Below are positions 50,000 to 61,244 of a stretch of 64,000 nt of DNA, piece by piece. The stretch is taken from assembly GCA_032718475.1 (NCBI GenBank), contig JAUCBJ010003721.1, positions 62,001 to 126,000 on the forward strand, in the 5' to 3' direction. The notes under the pieces are model-generated. The model was not told the DNA's origin. It saw only the letters and a list, made by a program, of their open reading frames with translations, and did no database searches. Both the position numbers and the translations under genes were made by a program. Within the stretch, counting starts at the first letter, position 1; every line of letters starts with the position of its first letter. The DNA comes from Nemertoderma westbladi (taxonomy: Eukaryota > Xenacoelomorpha > Nemertodermatida > Nemertodermatidae).

Positions 50000-51440
50000 T
50001 TAAAGGTACTCTTTCACTTGCTTCCTTCTCTTGATTTTACGTACAAGGCAAGGGGGACTCCACACTAACTCCCACGGATGAACACAGAGGATGATCTCAT
50101 ATACATATTAGGCCTATATATTGTGCTGTGCGATGGCCGTATTTCGATTTTGAATCATTTTTTGCATTACAAACAAGATTTATTTATCCTTAATTAAATC
50201 AAATTGATTTTATGACCATGTGGGTTTTTTGGGATGCTGATCACGAATATGACACTGAAATATATCGTACATTATTGATTAGGGAATTTTTGGATATGTG
50301 CGTGTCAATGTGCGGCATGAAAAATACAAGTTGCACAAATTTGGTAATACAAAAATGATTACCAAATCAACGTGATTTTTAGACATTATGGGTTTTCTGG
50401 GACGCTGATCACGAATATGACACTCAAAAATATCGGATTATCGAACTAAATTCGATTTTTGGCGTTTGAAATTTTACGCTATTTGTATTTATCCGTAGCT
50501 GCGTTAGCACGAATGATTTTTTACGAGTTATATCGTAGTAATCAGCGACTTTGAAAACCAGTATAGATATATATAACCAAAGTCAAAAATTAACACTTTA
50601 TAATTTTGTGCTACTTGTAGTTTTCGTTTTGGGGAACTAGAATGGCACCAAAAATGGGTTTGCACATACCAGAAATATTTATAACTAGTGCCATCCTCTT
50701 CAGCGACATCGAAAACCCGGATACCTGGAAAACCCGAAAACCTGGAAAATGTCAAAATTGAGAAATTGTGAAAATCTTGTTTTATATACAGAATCATGAA
50801 TATCAGATAATGGTCCCCTTAATATTAGAAATCAATTTTAACAATGACGAGCCTTGGATACGCTAAAACAAAGAAAACTTGCGATTCTTCGCCTCCCTCT
50901 TATGGTGGAATTTCACAAGATGGGTACGATGCAGTGGGTGAAACGAATTGACGGAAGCCATTTCAATAATTAGAAAACCGTGACAGACATCATGGCCATT
51001 TATCATGATGATATATGACATCACTTGACTTTACAACACTTTTTATCAATTTAAATTATTTGACTTGATATCACTTGGTTTTATGACACTTGACTTGACA
51101 ACACTTGACATGACATCATTCGACTCAACATCATTTCATAATTAATGCCTTGATTGACTTGATGGTAGTTTGACTTGGCGCCATACGACTTGACATACTG
51201 ACTTGACATCACTTGACTTGACAAACTTGACTTGATAATACTTGTTATATTATCAGCCTGATTTGTTGATACAGCTCGTTTCCTGCTTGTTTTATCCTCT
51301 ATGCAAATTTAGGATGTAGGCCTGCCTTGTAAACATTTCCTGTTTCGAGATATTATTAAAATTTGACTCAAAAATCTTTGAAATTCTCATTAAAGTAGTA
51401 CCGCAATTCAATTACTTTAATAGAGGACATATTACATTTC
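50000..51440. other. Gene-free interval with short-period repeats
   Basis: Besides the 50210-50720 motif cluster, 51000-51245 is a degenerate tandem of TTGACTTGACATCAC-type 10-15-mers. Nothing else was recognised. Confidence 0.55.
50210..50720. repeat. Dispersed GCTGATCACGAATATGACAC motif cluster
   Basis: GGGTTTT-CTGGGA-GCTGATCACGAATATG occurs at about 50221 and 50391 on plus. Relaxed versions (TCAGCGACTTTGAAAACC, TCAGCGACATCGAAAACCC) occur on minus at about 50540 and 50702. The function is unknown. Confidence 0.7.
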
Positions 51441-51579
51441 GTTTGCTCCTCCTGCGTTACTACTCTTTGCTCCAGGGAAAAAGCCATAAAATAATATTTT
51501 GTTTTATTATTTATTCAACATTTGTCTTAGACGTGAAACTTACAGGAAGTTTCCATCATATTTATAATATCAAATTCAA

Positions 51580-51953
51580 ATACTTACCAGAACAGGCAAT
51601 GCATATTTATATACTTGCCAAAACAGGCAAGGTGTATTTATATACTTGCCAAAACAGGCAAGGTGTATTTATATACTTGCCAAAACAGGCAAGGTGTATT
51701 TATATACTTGCCAAAACAGGCAAGGTGTATTTATATACTTGCCAAAACATGCAAGGTGTATTTATATACTGTACTTGCCAAAACAGGCAAGGTATAATTA
51801 CATACTTGCCAAAACAGGCAAGGTATATTTATATACTTGCCAAAACAGGCAAGGCATATTTACATACTTGCCAAAACAGGCAAGGTATATTTATATACTT
51901 GCCAAAACAGGCATGGTTTATCTATATACTTGCCAAAACAGGCAAGGTATATA
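51580..51953. repeat. 31-bp minisatellite, about 12 units, each a hairpin
   Basis: Units read ATACTTGCCAAAACAGGCAA plus GGTGTATTTAT. CTTGCC and GGCAAG form a 6-bp stem around a 6-nt loop in nearly every unit. Confidence 0.95.
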
Positions 51954-52149
51954 TTACAGATATATATTCAGCCAAATGGAGAAGTCTTGGTTTCATAGAC
52001 TGTTAAAGTCTTCGTGGTTGGTCGAGGAATGCACGACTACCCCCCCCCCCCCCCCCCCACACTGTCGAGGTATGTACGACGTTCTATAGTCTAGCAAAGT
52101 AGTACGACGTTCTATAGTCGTAGCAGTTCTATAGTCTAGTACTGTATCA

Positions 52150-52600
52150 GCCAAGTTTCAGCTTTAAACGGATATCAAATAACGAAATGAGAGAAGGTAT
52201 TAACTTTCAGATATTTCGACCTCTAGCGGCAAACTGTAAAAGATGGATTAGGCCTGCCGTCCCACAAAGAAGCAGCCAGTTTTCTAGTACATAATGTACA
52301 GTATTTGTAAGTTTCAGCTTAACTAATTAAATCAAGGAAATGGCGGAAGTTTTTCACCTGAGACATTTCGCCCTCTGGCGACAGACTGGATAACTGCAGA
52401 TGATTCAACTCCCTCAAAACGCAGCATGTGGTCCGGTACATGTATTCCAAGAGCCAGCTTAAATAGATTAAGACTGAGGAAATGGGGAATCTTGCATACA
52501 TTTCTCACTCTAGCAGCAGCCTGGAGAACTGCAGACCGATTACCGACCCCTCAAACGATATTTGACAAGTTTCAGCTTTCAGAACCGATCATAAATATCC
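52150..52600. repeat. About three degenerate units of roughly 150 bp
   Basis: Landmarks AAGTTTCAGCTT, GAGACATTTCGCCCTCTGGC and ACTGCAGA recur at 150-bp spacing with about 70 percent similarity by eye. Confidence 0.6.
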
Positions 52601-52744
52601 TAATGGGTCAAGGATTTCACTTTGAGAGATTTGACGAAACACACCCAAATATACCCCGAACATAGGCGAACACAGTCAGTAATTAAAATCAGCACCAAAA
52701 AAATAACACTGGGGAAATGACCGGCTGAATCCATAAAACTGTAA

Positions 52745-52852
52745 GAAGGGGGGGGGGGGGGGGGGGGGGGGTGGGGTATGGGGGTTCTTTCAACGCTAAA
52801 GTTTATTAAAGAACCACCACCCCCCCCCGCCCCCCCCCCCCCCCACCCCTCT
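52745..52852. repeat. Poly-G and poly-C tracts in inverted arrangement
   Basis: A G tract of about 24 nt followed by GGGGGTTCTTTC, then about 35 nt later AAGAACCACCACCCC and long C tracts. The flanks pair as well as the homopolymers. Confidence 0.8.
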
Positions 52853-53369
52853 TCATGTCTCGAATTTAATTTGTTTTCAAATGCGAAATAGGCTGGCGAA
52901 ATTGAGGCAGTATTATCTATACTGAAAATAATATTTCATCATTTGCGATACATCAAAGCCAAAACTTGTAATAAATTAATATATACAATACGGATACAGT
53001 ACCAGTATGCAATAATTAATTATAAAATAAGACGAAAATAACAACAACCACACTACCGATTCTCGTAAATTCACTGCACAGCCCACCTCCCCCCGCTCCC
53101 CCAAATATAAAAATATATGAATAAAATTAATCAGCATCGGGTAAGTTTTATAACAAAAGCAATAAACGAAACCAAGGAACAACTGAAGTGAACAGGTTTG
53201 AAGTATAAATTCAGCTCCTATTAATGTATATATATTCAAATAAAATTTACAAGTTAAGTAGTAAGTACCATATGAATTCGCTGTATCTAGAGCCGCTTTT
53301 CACAAAATTTAGTGAATTAATCAATTTTTGACTGAATTTAAGAAGATATATTTCTGGACTGCAAGACGT

Positions 53370-55807
53370 ACAGACGTTACCTTACAAGACGTACACTTCC
53401 ATAATTACAATAGGTTTGAGGCTTCTACTACTACTGTACTACTAATGTACCGTCGTACACTTCCATAATTACAATAGGTTTGAGGCTTCTACTACTACTG
53501 TACTACTAATGTACCGACGTACACTTCCATAATTACAATAGGTTTGAGGCTTCTACTACTACTGTACTACTAATGTACCGTCGTACACTTCCATAATTAC
53601 AATAGGTTTGAGGCTTCTACTACTACTACTACTGTACTACTAATGTACCGACGTACACTTCCATAATTACAGTAGGTTGGAGGCTTCTACTACTACTGTA
53701 CTACTAATGTACCGACGTACACTTCCATAATTACAATAGGTTTGAGGCTTCTACTACTACTGTACTACTAATGAACCGACGTACACTTCCATAATTACAG
53801 TAGGTTTGAGGCTTCTACTACTACTGTACTACTAATGTACCGTCGTACACTTCCATAATTACAGTAGGTTTGAGGCTTCAACTACTACTACTACTGTACT
53901 ACTAATGTACCGTCGTACACTTCCATAATTACAATAGGTTTGAGGCTTCTACTACTACTGTACTACTAATGTACCGTCGTACACTTCCATAATTACAATA
54001 GGTTTGAGGCTTCTACTACTACTGTACTACTAATGTACCGTCGTACACTTCCATAATTACAGTAGGTTTGAGGCTTCTACTACTACTGTACTACTAATGT
54101 ACCGACGTACACTTCCATAATTACAGTAGGTTTGAGGCTTCAACTACTACTACTACTGTACTACTAATGTACCGTCGTACACTTCCATAATTACAGTAGG
54201 TTTGAGGCTTCAACTACTACTGTACTACTAATGTACCGACGTACACTTCCATAATTACAATAGGTTTGAGGCTTCTACTACTACTGTACTACTAATGTAC
54301 CGACGTACACTTCCATAATTACAGTAGGTTTGAGGCTTCTACTACTACTGTACTACTAATGTACCGTCGTACACTTCCATAATTACAATAGGTTTGAGGC
54401 TTCAACTACTACTGTACTACTAATGTACCGACGTACACTTCCATAATTACAATAGGTTTGAGGCTTCTACTACTACTGTACTACTAATGTACCGACGTAC
54501 ACTTCCATAATTACAGTAGGTTTGAGGCTTCTACTACTACTGTACTACTAATGTACCGACGTACACTTCCATAATTACAGTAGGTTTGAGGCTTCAACTA
54601 CTACTGTACTACTAATGTACCGACGTACACTTCCATAATTACAATAGGTTTGAGGGTTCTACTACTACTGTACTACTAATGTACCGACGTACATTTCCAT
54701 AATTACAGTAGGTTTGAGGGTTCTACTACTACTACTACTGTACTACTAATGTACCGACGTACACTTCCATAATTACAGTAGGTTTGAGGCTTCTACTACT
54801 ACTGTACTACTAATGTACCGACGTACACTTCCATAATTACAGTAGGTTTGAGGCTTCAACTACTACTACTACTGTACTACTAATGTACCGACGTACACTT
54901 CCATAATTACAATAGGTTTGAGGCTTCTACTACTACTGTACTACTAATGAACCGACGTACACTTCCATAATTACAGTAGGTTTGAGGCTTCTACTACTAC
55001 TGTACTACTAATGTACCGTCGTACACTTCCATAATTACAGTAGGTTTGAGGCTTCAACTACTACTACTACTGTACTACTAATGTACCGACGTACACTTCC
55101 ATAATTACAGTAGGTTTGAGGCTTCTACTACTACTGTACTACTAATGTACCGTCGTACACTTCCATAATTACAGTAGGTTTGAGGCTTCTACTACTACTG
55201 TACTACTAATGTACCGTCGTACACTTCCATAATTACAGTAGGTTTGAGGCTTCTACTACTACTGTACTACTAATGTACCGTCGTACACTTCCATAATTAC
55301 AGTAGGTTTGAGGCTTCTACTACTACTGTACTACTAATGTACCGTCGTACACTTCCATAATTACAGTAGGTTTGAGGCTTCAACTACTACTGTACTACTA
55401 ATGTACCGACGTACACTTCCATAATTACAGTAGGTTTGAGGCTTCTACTACTACTGTACTACTAATGTACCGACGTACACTTCCATAATTACAGTAGGTT
55501 TGAGGGTTCTACTACTACTGTACTACTAATGTACCGACGTACACTTCCATAATTACAGTAGGTTTGAGGGTTCTACTACTACTGTACTACTAATGTACCG
55601 ACGTACACTTCCATAATTACAGTAGGTTTGAGGCTTCAACTACTACTACTACTGTACTACTAATGTACCGACGTACACTTCCATAATTACAGTAGGTTTG
55701 AGGCTTCAACTACTACTACTACTGTACTACTAATGTACCGTCGTACACTTCCATAATTACAGTAGGTTTGAGGCTTCAACTACTACTACTACTGTACTAC
55801 TAATGTA
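53370..55807. repeat. 2.4-kb minisatellite, 64-bp unit with internal CTA microsatellite
   Basis: About 38 units containing GTACACTTCCATAATTAC, AGGTTTGAGGCTTC and a (CTA)3 or (CTA)5 run before GTACTACTAATGTACCG. Units vary at a few fixed positions: CGTCG/CGACG, CAATAGG/CAGTAGG, GGCTTC/GGGTTC, TTCTAC/TTCAAC and CTA number. Confidence 0.96.
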
Positions 55808-56297
55808 CCCAGTTATGTTCAACTATTTTTTGGGTGACTAACTAAATAAATAGTTAAACTAAATCGAAAAACTGTTTAACTAATAGTTAACTAAAATGTT
55901 AAGTAAATTTCATTACATAAAAAGAAAAGATAATATTAATATAATGTAATATAATATCAAATTCATTATCAAATTTATTAATATTAAATTCCCCGAATTA
56001 ATCGAAATAAAAATTTCCAAGAAAAAATAAGATTTAAAATATTTAGTCACTGTGACGCTTAGACGTTCTGTAACTTAATTTTAGGGAAATTTAATTACAA
56101 CAGAATCAACAATCAAAGTTCCTGCCTCATCTATCATACAATTTAATTAAAACTTTATTTGACACTTCAACTAAATTATTTCAAAAACCGCTCTATAACT
56201 AACTAAATTTTGGTGCAACTAAACTCCAACTAACTAAATAAGCTCAAATACCAGTTTAACTAGTTGATATTTTAACTAATAGAACATCACACTGTAC
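55808..56297. mobile_element. Possible TIR element abutting the 64-bp array
   Basis: Left end CAGTTATGTTCAACTA and right end (complement) CAGTGTGATGTTCTATTAG are imperfect inverted repeats. Both subterminal regions are rich in TTAACTA words. No firm target duplication was found. Confidence 0.4.
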
Positions 56298-56360
56298 CAC
56301 TACGACTACACACAATGATACTATAATAAAAAAAGGCATACAAATTAATTAAACAGTAGA

Positions 56361-57291
56361 CAGTTGGGGAGAAGTCATATTTTCAACTGAGTTGGAATTT
56401 CAACTTTTTTAAAATTCAACTTTTGTCATTTAATCCGATTCAGGGCCATTATACTGTTATATAATATTATAACGTACAGCGGTAATTTAATATGTCTAAT
56501 AAATAGTATTTCAGCTAATTTCCAAAAGCACCAGTACCGGCGTAACGTATAATTTAATTTTCACACCCGGTTAAAATTCCCTACAGTAGTGTACTCTCAC
56601 TACCGGTGTATCAGCACGTAAATTACATACCGTAATAAATAGATAGATACACTGTAGAACCCTTCGATCAACACGTGAGTAATATGTAGTAAATATAGAC
56701 ACTGTTGGGCCTTTCGCGGCGCAGGCGCACTAGTGTCACATGAAATAAATATAAAGAGTTGGGCCCTTCGCGCAGCATGTTTGTTAGACGTGGGTGTCTG
56801 AGTGTTTTTCTCGCCGAAGTGATACTATGTTTCAACACACAAAGCAATCGATCTCACAATCATCGATAGAAAGCCCTGACTAAGATAGCACACTATAAAG
56901 TACCGGTAACTGTAGGCTTATATCAGTATATCGTACATATATCTTGCAAAAGGGAATTTTAACCGTGGGGGGGGGGGGGGGGGGGGGGGGGTGGAAATTA
57001 TCTGCTACACCGATAAAAATATCCTAATAAAAAAATATAAAAATAAAAATATAGTGATCTGATATACATAAAACATTTATTCCACCGGTAAATGTGAAAT
57101 GAGGGTTAACTGGTTAATTTTTGAGTTACATCCATAAAAACACCCCTTCTGTCACGACTCGGAGGCTGGCATCTAACCCCATAACCCTCCTGCTATTTTC
57201 TGATTTTAGAGGGAATTTAAAACTTAAAAGCTGAATATTAAAAAAGGTTTTAAATCTCAACGCAGTTGAAATTTGAACTTCTCTCCAACTG
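56361..57291. mobile_element. 931-bp TIR element
   Basis: About 50 bp at each end form imperfect inverted repeats starting CAGTTGGGGAGAAGT on the left and CAGTTGGAGAGAAGT on the right complement. There is no coding capacity; it contains a 26-nt poly-G. The target duplication is unclear. Confidence 0.65.
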
Positions 57292-57493
57292 CTGGACTTT
57301 AGGTAGACTACCGCTACTGCGCTACCATATTGGATCAGGATGTTCCGGGTTGATCTGATTATAAGGGGAGGGACAGGGGACTGTAGTGAAGTGAAATGCT
57401 GGAATATAATAGGCCTACTATACAGCTATACATAGCATCTTTCGGCACAGGCATGGTGCACACTGCAGCACTGCCAGACTGAATATTCAGATA

Positions 57494-57892
57494 TTATTTA
57501 GTCCAACTGACTTTCTGTATATCGTAATGTTCTGTTAAGGAATCCAGATGTTTATTAAACCGATCCACTCTATCTTTATGAGTATTCGCTGCTTTCTTTA
57601 GGACCCTGTCCCACTGTTTCTTCTCCTGTACCTTACAGAACGCTATCTCAGCTTTTGTTCTGGTATCTACTGGGGCTTGAGTCCTGTCAGGGTGGTCCGT
57701 CGTGACCTTGTCGGCCTGGCCCGTAACTACATTATCAGTATTCCCGGGAACTTCAGTAGCTTGCTCTCTACGAACTGTAATCCGCTCCAACAGTTTCTCC
57801 TTTCGTTTTGTTTTCTTTTTAACACCGCTGTCTTTCTTTAGTTTCAAGGAACCCTTTCCAACAGCTGCATAAATATTGGATGATGAAGACAT
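57494..57892 (-). CDS. FAM32A: FAM32A-like nuclear protein, single exon
   Basis: 132 codons from the ATG at 57892; an alternative ATG seven codons upstream is also in frame. The N-terminus has KGSLKLKK followed by a Lys-rich stretch (VKKKTKRKEKLL). The C-terminus has FCKVQEKKQWDRVLKKAANT, THKDRVDRFNKHLDSLTEHY and ends DIQKVSWTK plus stop. This matches the FAM32A family nearly end to end, including the exact C-terminus. Known: FAM32A is a small spliceosome-associated nuclear protein (C-complex, 3' exon interaction) and was also described as OTAG-12. It is slightly longer than the roughly 112-residue vertebrate protein because of an acidic/Thr-rich middle. Vertebrate genes have introns and this one has none, so it could be a retrocopy, but the frame is intact. 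No downstream AATAAA or poly-A tract is evident. Confidence 0.9.
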   Translation of the reverse strand: MSSSSNIYAAVGKGSLKLKKDSGVKKKTKRKEKLLERITVRREQATEVPGNTDNVVTGQADKVTTDHPDRTQAPVDTRTKAEIAFCKVQEKKQWDRVLKKAANTHKDRVDRFNKHLDSLTEHYDIQKVSWTK

Positions 57893-57994
57893 GTTAGCTA
57901 ATCCTGTAATCATATGACAGGATAGAATACACGAATATAGATGATACCGATACCGGTACCAGAAAGCAAAGACAAAAGGACAGAACAGCAGAAG

Positions 57995-58185
57995 GGGTAA
58001 ATTTTTTCGACCTACGCGTATTTACGCGTAGCTACGCGTATACATTGGGTCATATATCACCAGTTTCAGAGTCTTAGCAATAACTACGCGTAGGTGCTTC
58101 GCCCGTGCTGCGCAAACTACGCGTAAGTGCTACGAATACGTGTAGGTGCTACCCATAATCATGCGTACTGTAGGCCTATACGTTT
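57995..58185 (+). mobile_element. Truncated copy of the CTACGCGTAG element
   Basis: It begins GGGTAAATTTTTTCGACC and follows the left end of 43107-44205 for about 190 bp, including TTGGGTCATATATCACCAG. The rest is missing. Confidence 0.82.
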
Positions 58186-58269
58186 ATAAATTTTACAAGT
58201 TCCAATTAAAGCTAGCAAAACTAGCTGTACATCATATAGCCCCCCGTCAGATACCTTATTAATATCTCA

Positions 58270-59100
58270 ATTGACCATGGCTTTTTGTCCTAGCCTCTAA
58301 AACATTCTAAAATAACCCCAGTTTACAAAAGTAGCGATCCCTTTGATGTGAACAATTACAGACCAATAGCGATACTACCCATGTTTATAGCAAAATATTT
58401 GAACGCTTAATTAATACTCAATTACTATCGTACTACTAACTGCTAACGTACTACTAACTGAATGTCAACACGGTTTTCGAAAAAAAAACCGGAAAACTAC
58501 TGATGCAGTTTTGATTACCACCGAAAAAATCCAGATAGGGGGGGGGGGGGGGGGGGGGAAACTGGATGCAATCAAAATTATTCCCTCTACGCTCTACAGG
58601 GGAAATTTGACGCAAATATCAGATGATTACTCTCAAAAATAAAACTGTAGGCCTAACCTGTTCTATTGTGTTTAGTTTAATGTTTTGGTTAAAATAACGT
58701 GCCACTGTAACCTGCTCCTTCCTCTAAATTGAGAATTTAACATTGAGGCGGGATATTAATTCGCCAAGGCGGGTTTTGCGTCCAGTTTTCCCCCCTGTTT
58801 CAAATAATCAGACAATGCCTAGATTCAAACAATTCAGCTTTCACTTGACATAAAAAAAGCATTCGACACCCTAAACCATAAAATCTTATCAAAAAGGCTT
58901 GAATCTTACGGAATAAGCAACTCCACTGAAACTACTCTCAGACTACTTAAGTAATCGTCCCCAAGTTGTCACCATAAGTAACGTTCTCTCAGACGCACTA
59001 ATCCTTCTCTGCGGTATACCTCAAGGTTCAAATATCTCGCCAACTTTGTTCCTTTATACTGTATTAATGACCTGCCCAGCTCATTTACACCACTAGTTTA
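58270..59100 (+). mobile_element. Degenerate LINE (jockey/CR1-type RT), interrupted
   Basis: The plus strand in several frames reads SSDPFDVNNYRPIAILP, SKIFERLINTQL, ECQHGFRKNRKTTDAV, then after about 270 bp of unrelated DNA with a poly-G tract, LDIKKAFDTLNHKILSKRLE, YLSNRPQVVTISNVLSD and CGIPQGSNISPTLF. These are RT palm motifs in the right order. Frameshifts and stops make it a relic. Confidence 0.82.
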
Positions 59101-59342
59101 CAAACAATTTAAAGATAAATATCTCCATGGTTGTATACTACAAGGTTATCCAAAAGCAACCATTAATTTACTTTCTAATAGGAAACCATTAAATAAACGG
59201 CATAATGATTTTTCACCCCTTAATACTATTTACCGGTATTAAGTACCGGTAATTTTAGTTATTATAGTTGTTATAGTTATAATTATAGTTATAATTAATT
59301 AATTAAAATTATAATAAAAAATTAATTAAAATTACTTAATTA

Positions 59343-59690
59343 ATGCCTTTAGCTTTCAAACAAGTTATCCGTAAGACATTTTGTAGAATTTTCTTCCGTT
59401 TTAAAGATCCGCTTAATATTTTATTTTCAACTAAATCAACCCCAAATATAGGTAACATGTTGTGTGATAAGAATACTATTCCAATCACCTTACCGCAAGG
59501 CAACTCAGCTTGCACTACGAGAGGGTGCCTTACGTGTAGTATATGATCGATCGGGAGTTGATTCAACACCATGGGGAGACCCAATCCTTGGACACTTTAA
59601 CTGTAGGCCTAGATCTAATAGATTAATATATTTCGCTTGGTGCAATATAATACATAAGCGAAAAATACCGGGTTCGAGCCCCGACAGGGT
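59343..59690 (+). mobile_element. Possible Penelope-like element remnant
   Basis: The plus strand reads FRFKDPLNILFSTKSTP and TTRGCLTCSI, then in another frame FNCRPRSNRLIYFAWC. This resembles the Cys-rich segment and the start of the GIY-YIG domain of Penelope-like retroelements. The match is short and no catalytic residues are visible. Another LINE tail is possible. Confidence 0.35.
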
Positions 59691-59806
59691 CGGTTGATAT
59701 TTTTCGCTATCACAGCATCATCCAGCATTATCATATTGTCCTATCTACATTATATATTTAATTCACCGTCACTCACCCCACAACAATTCATTTATTATTA
59801 TTACAA

Positions 59807-59945
59807 AATGCTGTGCCGGCTTGTCAACAAAATTGCACCGCCACAACTCCCTATCATATCATCCCTATCATTTTGTTGACAAGCCGGCACAGCATTCTTA
59901 AAAATGCAGCTGCAATGCAGCATGCCGATCCTAGTAGTATTATTA
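59807..59945. mobile_element. Fold-back copy of a LINE 3' end
   Basis: A perfect inverted repeat (ATGCTGTGCCGGCTTGTCAA and its complement) flanks about 37 bp. The right arm continues as the 3' end of the copy A LINE family (matches 44495-44570 inverted) and ends in a TAT-rich tail. The left arm is an antisense piece of the same end. Confidence 0.7.
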
Positions 59946-60240
59946 TTAATTCAGACAGAAAAGACGAGGCCAAATTTGAATACTGACACCAGTAATGAAG
60001 CCACGGACAAAGAAAACACATATAGGAAATAATTTTAGACAGCTAGTATGTTTTCTATTGTTTTGGAGACATACTGACGGACAGACCGACAGTAAAACGG
60101 ACAGACAGCCATAACTCGAGAAGTAAGACAAATCTTGCTAAACGGTTTTCATGTTTGGAATCTTGATAAAAATGTGCTCTAGTTGAAATAGAAAAAAAAA
60201 TTGACCCCCCCCCCTCCTGAAATGGAAAATTCTAAAATAA

Positions 60241-60862
60241 CTACATTTTCATTGTTTTTTGCTCAATTATAGTTGAATAGCGCTCATTTTCCACTGGCAA
60301 CGTAACCCCAGTAATAAAGTCCGCCGCTCCACTAGCTAGGAAAGCAATAACCCTAGCGACCTCTAGCGGCCGACCTGCTCTCCCCAATGGATGCGTCGAC
60401 TTAGTCCGTTCCAGGAAGGCAGCGACCGCTGACTCATCCAACCCCGCTCGTCTGTATATCTCAGTTACTATGACACCCGGATTGACCGCGTTGACACGCA
60501 CCCCCTTTGGCGCCAACTCCAGGGCGGAGGACCGCGTGAGATGGTCCACTGCGGCTTTACTCATGTTATAGGAGATGACGCCGGAGAATGAGCGGATTCC
60601 GTTGACACTCGATACATTCACGATGCAACCGCGGGAGCTCACGAGATGCGGAATAGCTAACTGACTCAAACGGAAAGTCGACTTAACGTTTATATCAAAT
60701 ACCTGGTTGTATTCCTCGGGGGTTGTTGATTCTAAAGAACCGTAGAGTAGGATTCCAGCTGAGTTTACCAGAATGTCCAGCCTACCAAATCGTACTACAC
60801 CGTTCTACCAATCGTGTAACTGGTGTAATATCGCTGGAGACACTTTTTTTAAACGCTTGTAG
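60241..60862 (-). pseudogene. Short-chain dehydrogenase/reductase (FabG-like), terminal exon with a 1-nt frameshift
   Basis: Seen: after an acceptor-like CAATCTTTAG the minus strand reads KKSVSSDITPVTRLVE, then shifts frame and continues RFGRLDILVNSAGILLYGS, INVKSTF, NVSSVNG, the catalytic YNMSK, LAPKGVRVNAVNPGVIVTE, HPLGRAGRPLEVARVIAFLA and FITGVTLPVE, with the stop at 60241. The Ser and the Tyr-x3-Lys of a classical SDR are present. One extra base near 60801-60802 breaks the frame and puts a TAG in the first frame. The N-terminal Rossmann glycine motif is not seen upstream in the window. Known: such SDRs are NAD(P)H oxidoreductases of the 3-oxoacyl-ACP reductase type. The exon is clearly richer in G+C than its surroundings. 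It is either a recent pseudogene or a real gene with an assembly indel. Confidence 0.8.
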
Positions 60863-61244
60863 CTAAAGATTGAAAGCAAAAATAAAAAATAAATAAAAAA
60901 AATAAAAAAAATATTTTTATAAAAATAAAAATAAAAAAAAATAAAAATTCTGGCTCACCCAGTCAGTGGTCGGGAGGTGAAACTATCTCTGTTTTAAATT
61001 TCATGCAATCTCATTACGATTTGTAGAAAAATTAGGGGGATGGAGGGGCCGTGTCACTGAATTACGACACTATATTCTGGGACATGGTGTAAATGATAAG
61101 TTAAACCAAAACTAACAAAATAAACAAATATAACAAAATAACTTCCATGTATATACAGTATAATATATTACTACTACTACTAGGCCGTGCGAACTCGAAA
61201 AAGTACATTCTCTACTCGTAATCTACTCTACTCGAAACCGAGTG
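60863..61244. other. A/T-run rich interval upstream of the SDR exon
   Basis: 60880-60950 is AAATAAAAA-type low-complexity sequence directly before the SDR acceptor on the minus strand. No earlier SDR exon was found. Confidence 0.5.

Larger units (their letters stand above)
59100..60240. other. Interval between the LINE relic and the SDR exon
   Basis: Contains the possible Penelope relic and the LINE fold-back end. At 59659-59708 the words GCGAAAAATA and TATTTTTCGC are inverted around a B-box-like GGGTTCGAGCCCCG. 59945-60240 has no recognised feature. Confidence 0.5.

Noticed and set aside
51580-51953. CRISPR-like appearance of the 31-bp hairpin repeat
   Set aside because: Units are contiguous with no spacers, there are no cas genes, and the DNA is from an animal.
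57240-57330. A-box-like GGTAGCGCAGTAGCGG on the minus strand near 57310
   Set aside because: No B-box lies at the expected distance, so a SINE or tRNA call is not supported.
59659-59710. tRNA gene suggested by GGGTTCGAGCCCCG
   Set aside because: Only a B-box-like T arm is present; no acceptor stem or A-box can be paired.
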